In this document: positions 1 through 5,056 of the stretch, in pieces
Layout of the letters: each line of letters opens with the position of its first letter
Position numbering within the stretch: position 1 is the stretch's first letter
Source: Anaerolineales bacterium
GTDB lineage: Bacteria; Chloroflexota; Anaerolineae; Anaerolineales; UBA4823
Reading direction: 5' to 3'
Assembly: GCA_026415275.1 (NCBI GenBank)
Contig: JAOAHK010000201.1
Coordinates: forward strand, 1 to 5,495
Length of the DNA: 5,495 nucleotides
Notes under the pieces: generated by a model
Told to the model about the DNA's origin: nothing
What the model saw: the letters and a program-made list of their open reading frames with translations, nothing else
Databases searched by the model: none
Program-made: the position numbers and the translations under genes

Positions 1-636
1 ACGTTAGTCGTGCCCGCCAATGCCAGTCCCGAACGAATTGCCATCCTCAAGGCTTTAGGAGCAGAGTTGATCCTTTCCGATCCGTCTGAAGGCTCCGATG
101 GGGCAATCCGAATAGCGCGCCAATTGGCGGCTCAATATCCTGAGCGATACTATTACGCCAATCAGTACGATAATCCTGCTAATTGGCAAGCTCACTACTG
201 CACAACTGGTCCGGAAATCTTTCAGCAGACCAAGGGCGGTGTTACCCATCTGGTTGCTGGGCTTGGCACAAGTGGCACCCTGATCGGCGCGGGTCGCTAT
301 TTGCGTGAGGTTTCCCCCGATATTCAATTGATCGCTGTTCAACCTAGCGGTCCTTTCCATGGACGTGAGGGCTTGAAGCACATGCCTACTGCCATCCGGC
401 CTGGCATTTTTGACGACTCCATCATCGATCAGACAATCTCTGTTGAAACCGAAGAGGCCTATCAAATGGTGCGTTGTCTTGCCCAAGAGGAAGGTCTCTT
501 TGTTGGCATTTCGGCCGGTGCGGCTGCAGCGGCTGCCCTCCGCATCGCTAAGCAACTGCAGAGCGGCACAGTGGTGACGATCTTCCCTGATGCTGGCTAT
601 AAATACCTGAGCGACAAAGCGCTGTGGGGTATCTAG
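1..636 (+). CDS. cysM: Cysteine synthase, CysM type (5'-truncated by window edge)
   Basis: Fold-type II PLP enzyme making cysteine (or carrier-bound cysteine) from an activated serine and a sulfur donor in the cytoplasm. The reading frame is open from base 1, and about 211 C-terminal residues are visible. Roughly the first 90-100 residues lie outside, including the PLP lysine and the TSGNTG substrate loop, so catalytic competence cannot be judged. Visible hallmarks are PSEGSDGAIR, HYCTTGPEIFQQT, the PLP-phosphate loop GLGTSGT (codons near 256-285), VGISAGAA, and a C-terminal DAGYKYLS. The last resembles the DAGWKYLS of Mycobacterium CysM more than the corresponding part of E. coli CysM, as remembered. 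The gene is followed 24 nt later by mec, then cysO, which makes it the CysO-dependent synthase. In that system the sulfur donor is CysO-thiocarboxylate and the serine substrate is usually O-phosphoserine. The family call is firm; the CysO-dependent subtype is inferred from context and the C-terminus. Confidence 0.93.
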   Translation, partial: TLVVPANASPERIAILKALGAELILSDPSEGSDGAIRIARQLAAQYPERYYYANQYDNPANWQAHYCTTGPEIFQQTKGGVTHLVAGLGTSGTLIGAGRYLREVSPDIQLIAVQPSGPFHGREGLKHMPTAIRPGIFDDSIIDQTISVETEEAYQMVRCLAQEEGLFVGISAGAAAAAALRIAKQLQSGTVVTIFPDAGYKYLSDKALWGI

Positions 637-647
637 TCCGAATATAC

Positions 648-652
648 GGAGG
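648..652 (+). promoter_or_regulatory. Shine-Dalgarno of mec, in a mini-hairpin
   Basis: GGAGG lies 8 nt before the mec ATG at 661 and fixes that start. Its GGAG part is followed after a 3-nt loop by CTCC (655-658), so a 4-bp hairpin could partly mask it. The ribosome-binding role is well supported; the masking is weak and speculative. Confidence 0.7.
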
Positions 653-660
653 TTCTCCAA

Positions 661-1122
661 ATGAGCTCGCTGCTCATACCTGCTGAGTTGTTAGAAGAAT
701 TATCTGTTCATCTTGCAGCCGCTTACCCCGACGAAGGAGCTGGCTTTCTTTTTGGGCAAATTGTTGGCGAGGTGCGGCGTGTACAGGAAATTCTCCCGCT
801 TCCTAATGCCCGAGAAGCGGAAGCGCGCCATAATCGCTTCCTAATTACTCCCCAGGATTATGCTCAAGCCGAGCAACGCGCTGCTCGATCTGGGCTGGAT
901 GTTATAGGAGTCTTTCACTCACACCCTGACTCGCCTAACGTCCCTTCGGAGTTCGACCGCCAATGGGCGTTGCCCTATTTTGTATATCTGATTACAATCG
1001 TAACGCAAGGCAAGGTTGAGAGCCATCGGGTTTGGTTGTTGCGCGAAGACCGCTCGGCATTCGATGAAATAACTCTCGAAATCATTCCCTCTGCACTCCT
1101 TGAGCGCTCAGGGAAGCAATAA
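661..1122 (+). CDS. mec: JAMM/MPN+ metallopeptidase, CysO-cysteine hydrolase (Mec)
   Basis: Zinc-dependent Mov34/MPN/PAD-1 family peptidase of 153 residues. In the characterised Mycobacterium system Mec cleaves cysteine from the C-terminus of CysO-Cys, releasing cysteine and regenerating the carrier. The JAMM signature is complete: Glu25 in YPDEGAGFLFG, then HSHPDSPNVPSEFD at 86-99 with His86, His88, Ser96 and Asp99 in canonical spacing. The usual Cys-Gly after the Glu (EACG) is Ala-Gly here, which is not a metal ligand. There is no signal peptide or membrane segment, so it is cytoplasmic. The ATG at 661 is supported by GGAGG 8 nt upstream. The gene sits between cysM and cysO, matching the clustered pathway (the gene order differs in detail from M. 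tuberculosis). An alternative would be a generic JAMM deubiquitinase-like peptidase, but the neighbours make Mec much more likely. Its 3' end can pair with the cysO ribosome-binding site. Confidence 0.92.
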   Translation: MSSLLIPAELLEELSVHLAAAYPDEGAGFLFGQIVGEVRRVQEILPLPNAREAEARHNRFLITPQDYAQAEQRAARSGLDVIGVFHSHPDSPNVPSEFDRQWALPYFVYLITIVTQGKVESHRVWLLREDRSAFDEITLEIIPSALLERSGKQ

Positions 1123-1142
1123 GAATGCTAAAATAAGGAGTG
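1094..1142 (+). promoter_or_regulatory. Possible hairpin masking the cysO ribosome-binding site
   Basis: CACTCCTT (1094-1101, inside the end of mec) is the perfect reverse complement of AAGGAGTG (1135-1142), which contains the upstream Shine-Dalgarno-like AAGGAG of cysO. A G-U pair (1102/1134) could extend the stem to 9 bp. The loop is about 31 nt and includes the mec stop codon (1120-1122). The pairing is seen directly. Its function, making cysO translation depend on ribosomes finishing mec, is inference. A second purine-rich site, GAGGTGA at 1142-1148, lies mostly outside the stem and closer to the ATG. Confidence 0.4.
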
Positions 1143-1153
1143 AGGTGAATATT

Positions 1154-1426
1154 ATGGCAACGATCCGCATTCCGACTCCCTTACGACCTTATACCAATGG
1201 ACAGAGCGACATCCCTGTTTCTGGGGATACCGTCGCGCAAGTGTTGGACAACCTTGTGGATGCATATCCTGCCCTGCGCTCTCACATTTTCAATGAGAAT
1301 GGCGAATTACGTCCTTTCGTCAACCTATTTATCGGTGAGGATAACATCAACGATCTGCAGGGCATATCGACCCCAGTTCAAGAGGGGGATCGGATTCTTC
1401 TAATTCCTAGTATCGCTGGAGGGTAA
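1154..1426 (+). CDS. cysO: Sulfur carrier protein CysO (ThiS/MoaD family)
   Basis: Small ubiquitin-like beta-grasp protein of 90 residues. Its C-terminal Gly-Gly is adenylated and converted to a thiocarboxylate, which serves as the sulfide donor for CysM. The sequence opens with the beta strand ATIRIPTPLRPYTNG, has a typical VSGDTVAQVLDNLVDAYP helix, then FVNLFIGEDNI and QEGDRILLIPSIAGG. The core FVN..., EGD... and C-terminal GG are diagnostic, and length and layout match Mycobacterium CysO (about 93 residues). ATG 1154 was chosen because GAGGTGA (1142-1148) sits 5 nt upstream and the protein then starts at the first beta strand. In-frame GTG 1145 with AAGGAG upstream is an alternative adding three residues. 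A longer frame reaching back to 1100 overlaps mec and is unlikely. The neighbours supply the synthase, the hydrolase and the activating E1. A role in molybdopterin or thiamine synthesis is possible by family but not by context. Confidence 0.93.
   Translation: MATIRIPTPLRPYTNGQSDIPVSGDTVAQVLDNLVDAYPALRSHIFNENGELRPFVNLFIGEDNINDLQGISTPVQEGDRILLIPSIAGG
1418..1423 (+). promoter_or_regulatory. Shine-Dalgarno of moeZ formed by the cysO Gly-Gly codons
   Basis: GGAGGG is exactly the GGA-GGG codon pair for the essential C-terminal diglycine of CysO. It lies 10 nt before the moeZ ATG at 1434, and only 7 nt separate the cysO stop from that ATG. No other purine-rich site exists in the gap, so the ribosome-binding site must overlap the end of cysO, which favours coupled translation. 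Confidence 0.75.
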
Positions 1427-1433
1427 TATTCAA

Positions 1434-2588
1434 ATGCTCCCGAATTTGTCCCATGAAGAAATTTTGCGCTATTCGCGTCATTTACTGATCCCGGAAGTTG
1501 GTCTAGAAGGACAACGCAAGCTCAAAGCCGCTTCGATTCTGGTGATTGGCACGGGTGGATTGGGTTCACCTGTTTCTCTTTATCTGGCTGCGGCAGGGGT
1601 TGGCCACATCGGGTTGGTGGATTATGACGTGGTCGATGCATCCAATTTACAACGCCAAGTGATCCACGGCACAGCGTCAGTGGGAGAGCTTAAGGTCGAA
1701 TCCGCGCGGCGGCGTATGCTTGATCTCAACCCTGGCATCGAAGTGGAAGTCTACAATGAGCCATTCACCTCTGAGAATGCCATGCGCATCGCTGCTGGTT
1801 ATGACGTGATTATCGATGGCACCGACAACTTTCCCACGCGGTATTTGAGCAACGACGTGTGTGTGCTGTTGGGCAAACCAAATGTTTACGGTTCTATCTT
1901 TCGATTTGAGGGGCAAGCCAGTGTTTTTGATGCCCGTCGTGGACCTTGCTATCGCTGTCTGTTCCCTGAACCACCTCCTCCGGGCATGGTGCCCACCTGT
2001 GCCGAAGGAGGTGTGTTGGGAGTCTTACCGGGCACTATCGGTACCATCCAAGCCACTGAAGCGCTCAAGTTAGTTCTTGGCATCGGCGAGCCCCTCATCG
2101 GGCGCTTGTTACTGTACAATGCCTTGGATATGTCCTTTGATTTTGTCAACCTTAAGAAGAACCCAAAGTGCAAAATCTGCTCGCCCGAACCCGAAATCAC
2201 CGAATTGATCGACTATGAAGCCTTTTGTGGGGTGCCTGGGCACGACCACGAAGAGGGCTCGGCTGGGAAAGAATGGGACATCACTGCCACCGAATTAGCT
2301 GAAAAGCTAAAAAATGGCATACCCTTGCGTTTGATCGATGTGCGCGAACCGCACGAATTGGAGATCTCCCAAATCCCTGGCGCGCAGTTAATTCCCTTGG
2401 GTCAACTAGCTTCGCGACTCTCCGAGCTCGATAGCGCTGAGGAAATTGTCCTATTTTGCAAAGCCGGCACACGCTCGGCACGGGCATTGGAGGTGCTGCT
2501 TAGTGCAGGCTTTCGCAAGGTGAAGAATCTCAAAGGTGGCATCAACGCCTGGGCGCAAGAGGTGGATCCATCGTTGCCGATCTACTAA
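1434..2588 (+). CDS. moeZ: E1-like adenylyltransferase/sulfurtransferase with rhodanese domain (MoeZ)
   Basis: Cytoplasmic activating enzyme of 384 residues for Gly-Gly sulfur carriers, here most likely CysO. It adenylates the carrier C-terminus with ATP and replaces AMP with sulfur relayed through the rhodanese cysteine, giving the thiocarboxylate. The N-terminal ThiF/MoeB domain (about 1-250) shows EEILRYSRHLLIPEVG, the nucleotide loop GTGGLGS (39-45), the DYDVVDASNLQRQ segment with Arg74, DGTDNFPTR with Asp131, the conserved Cys189 in PTCAEGG, and a zinc site of two CxxC pairs (Cys172/175 and Cys246/249). After a linker (about 251-280) a rhodanese domain (about 281-384) carries LIDVREPHE and the active-site loop CKAGTRS with Cys342. 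E. coli MoeB, at about 249 residues, lacks the rhodanese. Length and layout match Mycobacterium MoeZ, which activates CysO. It may also serve MoaD or ThiS proteins encoded elsewhere. Confidence 0.93.
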   Translation: MLPNLSHEEILRYSRHLLIPEVGLEGQRKLKAASILVIGTGGLGSPVSLYLAAAGVGHIGLVDYDVVDASNLQRQVIHGTASVGELKVESARRRMLDLNPGIEVEVYNEPFTSENAMRIAAGYDVIIDGTDNFPTRYLSNDVCVLLGKPNVYGSIFRFEGQASVFDARRGPCYRCLFPEPPPPGMVPTCAEGGVLGVLPGTIGTIQATEALKLVLGIGEPLIGRLLLYNALDMSFDFVNLKKNPKCKICSPEPEITELIDYEAFCGVPGHDHEEGSAGKEWDITATELAEKLKNGIPLRLIDVREPHELEISQIPGAQLIPLGQLASRLSELDSAEEIVLFCKAGTRSARALEVLLSAGFRKVKNLKGGINAWAQEVDPSLPIY

Positions 2589-2692
2589 TGCACTCTGTAG
2601 GGCAATATATACCTCACTCAAGTTATGTCAAAAATTTTGAACTAGGGAGTGCAACAGGTGCTGGGCGATACGAGTCCGTGAACAGAAGACCT
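2589..2692 (+). other. Leader or N-terminal extension of the PIG-L gene
   Basis: This 104-nt stretch is in frame with the next gene from an ATG at 2588 that overlaps the moeZ stop (TAATG). It would encode 35 extra residues unlike the start of any PIG-L protein I know. It uses codons that are sparse nearby (AGA twice, ATA, CTA) and holds the inverted repeat TCAAAA-A-TTTTGA (2628-2640). I read it as probably untranslated leader, but a coupled start at 2588 cannot be excluded. No convincing promoter was found in it. Confidence 0.4.
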
Positions 2693-3556
2693 ATGTCAGA
2701 CGCTACAGAACCCAAAAAGCTTCTTGCAGTTTTAGCCCATCCCGACGATGAGACCTTTGGCATTGGTGGTACTTTAGCTTATTACGCCGAATGCGGCGTA
2801 CAAACCTATCTGATTTGCGCTACCCGCGGCGAAGCTGGCGGGATGGAGGAGAACTGTCTAGAGGGTTTTGACTCGGTTGCTGCTCGACGTGAGAGCGAAC
2901 TGCGCTGTGCTGTAGGTGTCTTGGGAATCAAGGAGCTTTATTTCCTGGACTATCGCGATTCAGGCATGCCTGGTTCACCAGATAATCAGCACCCGAAGGC
3001 CTTAGTCAACGCTCCCCAGCGCGAGGTTGCGGAGAAAATTGCCCATTATATCCGTCAAATTCGCCCACAGGTCATCATCACTTTTGATCCCATTGGTGGC
3101 TACAAACATCCTGATCACATCGCCATTCATCGTGCCACAGTGGAGGCTTTTTATCTTGCCGCTGATGAACGCTTTGTGGATGGCTTGCCCACTTATCAGC
3201 CGAAAAAACTCTATTTTCATTTGATCCCCAAAGGTTTTTTGAAAGCCGCTATTCGGGTATTGCGTCTCTTCGGTAAAGACCCGCGTCGCTTCGGGAAGAA
3301 CGGCGATATCGACTTGGTTGCCCTAGTAGAAGAAGGCGATTTTCCCATCCACGCCCGCATTCGCTATGGTAAGGTTTATGAAAAGAAACAGCTTGCCTCA
3401 CATTGCCACGAAAGCCAACTCGACGGTGCCTTAATTTCCAATCCCATTGCGCGCTGGCTAAACAGGTTATTTGCTAGTTCAGATGTATACTTACGCGCCT
3501 ACCCGCCTTCACCAACCAACTACTTGGAGTCAGATCTTTTTGAGGGGATCGACTAA
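2693..3556 (+). CDS. PIG-L/LmbE-family zinc-dependent deacetylase
   Basis: Metal-dependent amidase/deacetylase of the family that includes GlcNAc-PI de-N-acetylase, MshB, Mca and BshB, which act on N-acetylglucosaminyl compounds or thiol conjugates. With ATG 2693 the protein has 287 residues. The metal and catalytic motif LAHPDDE lies at 14-20 (His16, Asp18, Asp19, Glu20), followed by CATRGEAGG, FLDYRDSGMPGS and the second metal-site block GGYKHPDHIAIHR (about 135-146, His142). A later CHESQ motif (about 238-242) resembles the His of MshB/Mca-type enzymes. There is no signal peptide, so it is cytoplasmic. ATG 2693 puts the first beta strand at the usual distance from the N-terminus, though its ribosome-binding site is poor. 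GTG 2678 and ATG 2588 are in-frame alternatives. Its place behind the cysteine genes suggests, without proving, a substrate in low-molecular-weight thiol metabolism. The true substrate cannot be told from sequence. Confidence 0.88.
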   Translation: MSDATEPKKLLAVLAHPDDETFGIGGTLAYYAECGVQTYLICATRGEAGGMEENCLEGFDSVAARRESELRCAVGVLGIKELYFLDYRDSGMPGSPDNQHPKALVNAPQREVAEKIAHYIRQIRPQVIITFDPIGGYKHPDHIAIHRATVEAFYLAADERFVDGLPTYQPKKLYFHLIPKGFLKAAIRVLRLFGKDPRRFGKNGDIDLVALVEEGDFPIHARIRYGKVYEKKQLASHCHESQLDGALISNPIARWLNRLFASSDVYLRAYPPSPTNYLESDLFEGID

Positions 3557-3572
3557 AAGCTTACCTCTCATC

Positions 3573-3611
3573 TCTACAAAGGTTGCCAAAATTTTTATAC
3601 TTTACTAACAT
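3573..3611 (+). promoter_or_regulatory. Candidate sigma-70-type promoter(s) for hsp20
   Basis: Two overlapping matches occur in the AT-rich gap before hsp20. One is TCTACA (3573-3578), 17 nt, TATACT (3596-3601). The other is TTGCCA (3583-3588), 17 nt, TAACAT (3606-3611). Each matches 9 of 12 consensus positions. No CIRCE-type inverted repeat was seen, so HrcA control is not supported here. The leader after the promoter is pyrimidine-rich with a T7 run near 3620-3626, and no hairpin precedes that run. Confidence 0.4.
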
Positions 3612-3676
3612 CTCTCCGATTTTTTTCTTACATTTCCTTTTTATATTATCGGGCAGAGTAAAGAAAAATCTTAGTC

Positions 3677-3688
3677 AAAGGAGGTGAT
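3677..3688 (+). promoter_or_regulatory. Full consensus Shine-Dalgarno of hsp20
   Basis: AAAGGAGGTGAT is a 12-nt perfect complement of the usual 16S rRNA 3' end. Its GGAGG core is 8 nt before ATG 3693, which makes that the start. The GTG at 3684 and ATG at 3687 lie inside the site itself and are rejected as starts. Confidence 0.85.
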
Positions 3689-3692
3689 GGCT

Positions 3693-4181
3693 ATGTTTCA
3701 GATTATGCGTCGTGACCCATTCCGCGAACTGATGAGCATTCGCAGCATGATGGATCGTCTCTTCGACTCTGCGTTTGCCGGCTGGGATTTAGAAACGACC
3801 TTCGATTGGGAATTGCCATTGGATGTGGTCGAAAACGATGATGAATATGTGGTCAAGGCTTCCTTGCCCGGAATAAATCCTGACGACTTGGAGATTACCT
3901 ACAGCGGCAATACCTTGACCATCAAAGGTGAGATCAAGTCCGAAGAGGAAAGCAAGAAAGGCCGCTATCATCTCCGCGAGCGACGCTATGGAAGCTTCTG
4001 CCGCAGCATCACCCTGCCCAGCACAGTCAAAGCGGACGGAATCGAAGCTAGCTACGAAGCCGGTGTATTGAAACTGCATCTGCCCAAAGCCGAGGAAGCT
4101 AAGCCCAAACGCATCGCTGTCAAAAGCGAAGCGACGAAGATGATCGAAGGCAAGGTTTCTGACATCAAGAGCAAAAATTAA
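3693..4181 (+). CDS. hsp20: Small heat-shock protein, Hsp20/alpha-crystallin family
   Basis: ATP-independent cytoplasmic chaperone of 162 residues that forms oligomers and holds unfolding proteins for refolding by other chaperones. The N-terminal arm MFQIMRRDPFRELMSIRSMM continues into MDRLFDSAF, typical of bacterial class A proteins. The alpha-crystallin domain runs from about 42 to 131 (LPLDVVENDDEYVVKASLPG, then LTIKGE, then RRYGSFCRSITLP) and ends in the signature SYEAGVLKLHLPK (Gly124, Val125, Leu126). A C-terminal IAV (141-143) stands at the place of the I-x-I/V oligomer anchor, followed by a Lys-rich tail to 162. The start is set by a perfect Shine-Dalgarno, suggesting strong translation. 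It stands 136 nt after the PIG-L gene with its own candidate promoter, so it is probably a separate stress-induced unit. Its 3' end converges on a minus-strand gene across a shared hairpin. Confidence 0.96.
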   Translation: MFQIMRRDPFRELMSIRSMMDRLFDSAFAGWDLETTFDWELPLDVVENDDEYVVKASLPGINPDDLEITYSGNTLTIKGEIKSEEESKKGRYHLRERRYGSFCRSITLPSTVKADGIEASYEAGVLKLHLPKAEEAKPKRIAVKSEATKMIEGKVSDIKSKN

Positions 4182-4189
4182 ACGAAGCC

Positions 4190-4238
4190 AAAAAATCTAC
4201 ACAAAGTGGGCAGTGGAAAAGACTGCCCGCTTTGTGTA
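4190..4238 (-). terminator. Strong intergenic hairpin; intrinsic terminator for the minus-strand gene
   Basis: Arms 4198-4214 and 4222-4238 pair over 17 bp (one G-U wobble when read on the + strand) around a 7-nt loop (4215-4221). Read on the minus strand, the stem is followed after two bases by T6 (the A run at 4190-4195), the classic form of a terminator for the gene ending at 4274. Read on the + strand there is no T run directly after the stem, so it may end hsp20 transcription less efficiently or protect the 3' end of its mRNA. It lies between two convergent genes and may act in both directions. Confidence 0.85.
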
Positions 4239-4273
4239 CAAAACATTTGGTAAGTTGCTTTTTATCCCTGGTC

Positions 4274-4903
4274 TTAGGACACTAGCGATTCGATCAAACT
4301 CTTTGGTGATAATATTTCCCCATCACCCTTAATTAGCCCGATCCCTTCCTTCTGAGCCGTCTCATGAGCGCTCAGATCAATGCGGATACCATAAGCATAT
4401 ATCAGATACGGTCCAGGACAACCCTTTTCTGCCAACCGCTGATGCCAAGTGGGTTCCTGCATGCGCTGCGACCAAGCGTGAACATCTCGTCCGGTGAGAC
4501 GTGCTTTGGCTTCCACCACAGCCCATACACGTCGTCCGGAGGGATCTTCCAGTGGTAAAACTACATCAATTTCTCCGTCTAAAGGTAACGAAAAGCCAGG
4601 CTGTAAAACACGGTACCCCTTCCGACGTAGAACGACTTCCGTCACACCAGCAGCTTCATCTTCAACAGAAGCTCCGATGATTCGCTGTAGTGCTCCTACT
4701 GCGATCCCAAGCCCGTGCTGAGCTTGGGCAAGTTCTTCCACGCGTTGTTCGGTGCGCTTTTGGGCTTCGGCGAGTTCGCGTACCACTTGGGGTAGAGTAA
4801 GGATGTCTTCACTTAGAAGCAATTGACGCAGTTCTGCCCGCCACTCCGGGCGCTTGTAGAGCAGCTCAACGAATTGATGATATTCGGCTATATCAAAGGT
4901 CAT
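4274..4903 (-). CDS. Coiled-coil plus PD-(D/E)XK nuclease-fold protein (DUF3782-like)
   Basis: Protein of 209 residues of unknown role. The N-terminal part (about 8-35) has the FVELLYKRPEWRAELRQLLL pattern, followed by an amphipathic coiled coil (about 36-64: VRELAEAQKRTEQRVEELAQAQ). The C-terminal half looks like a PD-(D/E)XK domain: Glu81/Glu83 in SVEDEA, GEIDVVLPL with Asp113, and VVEAK with Glu131 and Lys133, the core acid-x-Lys of this fold. Later segments (LIYAYGIRIDLSAHETAQKEGIGLI) complete an alpha/beta core. All putative catalytic residues are present, so nuclease activity is plausible but unproven. Proteins of this layout recur in cyanobacteria, Chloroflexota and some thermophiles, often as scattered single genes. 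The start is backed by GAGGAGA (plus-strand 4911-4917) 7 nt upstream and a TATAAT element further up. It has no partner methylase or toxin-antitoxin gene beside it. Confidence 0.8.
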   Translation of the reverse strand: MTFDIAEYHQFVELLYKRPEWRAELRQLLLSEDILTLPQVVRELAEAQKRTEQRVEELAQAQHGLGIAVGALQRIIGASVEDEAAGVTEVVLRRKGYRVLQPGFSLPLDGEIDVVLPLEDPSGRRVWAVVEAKARLTGRDVHAWSQRMQEPTWHQRLAEKGCPGPYLIYAYGIRIDLSAHETAQKEGIGLIKGDGEILSPKSLIESLVS

Positions 4904-4929
4904 TGATATATCTCCTCAACTCTACCCAA

Positions 4930-4935
4930 ATTATA
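4930..4935 (-). promoter_or_regulatory. Candidate -10 element (TATAAT) of the minus-strand gene
   Basis: The minus strand reads a perfect TATAAT, about 26 nt before the ATG and upstream of the GAGGAGA ribosome-binding site, implying a short leader of about 20 nt. No good -35 hexamer lies at 15-19 nt spacing: TTGGCA is present (4948-4953) but only 12 nt away. There is also no TGn extension. The call rests on the -10 and its position alone. Confidence 0.45.
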
Positions 4936-5001
4936 CCCTAGTTTATTTGCCAAGCTTCCGAATGGGTTGTATTGGAGATGCAATCAATCCACAATTCGCT
5001 C

Positions 5002-5030
5002 TTGATACCCAACCAAGACCATGCTAACAT
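5002..5030 (+). promoter_or_regulatory. Candidate promoter of the nucleoside hydrolase gene
   Basis: TTGATA (5002-5007), a 17-nt spacer, then TAACAT (5025-5030) preceded by an extended -10 TGC (5022-5024). This matches 9 of 12 consensus positions plus the TG. Transcription would begin near 5037, giving a leader of about 20-26 nt. That argues against the in-frame ATG at 5021, which overlaps the -10, as the start codon. Confidence 0.45.
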
Positions 5031-5056
5031 CTACAGGAAATTCATCTCAGAGTTGC

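Noticed and set aside
55..660. Long minus-strand open frame of about 200 codons opposite cysM
   Set aside because: It lies wholly opposite a clear cysteine synthase, its translation shows no family motif, and it is best read as a shadow of the coding strand.
1101..1110. Ten-base palindrome TGAGCGCTCA, repeated at 4365-4374
   Set aside because: Both copies lie in coding sequence, and a repeated 10-mer is expected by chance in a window of this size.
1100..1153. Upstream extension of cysO starting inside mec
   Set aside because: The extra 18 residues overlap mec in another frame, have no family counterpart, and ATG 1154 has a better-spaced ribosome-binding site.
3557..3692. Possible terminator after the PIG-L gene, suggested by T runs
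   Set aside because: No stem-loop of useful length precedes the T5 or T7 runs; the region is simply AT- and pyrimidine-rich.
3557..3692. CIRCE or another heat-shock operator before hsp20
   Set aside because: The TTAGCACTC/GAGTGCTAA repeat and similar inverted repeats are absent.
4274..4903. Restriction-modification or toxin-antitoxin locus around the PD-(D/E)XK gene
   Set aside because: No methyltransferase, specificity subunit or small partner gene is adjacent within the window.
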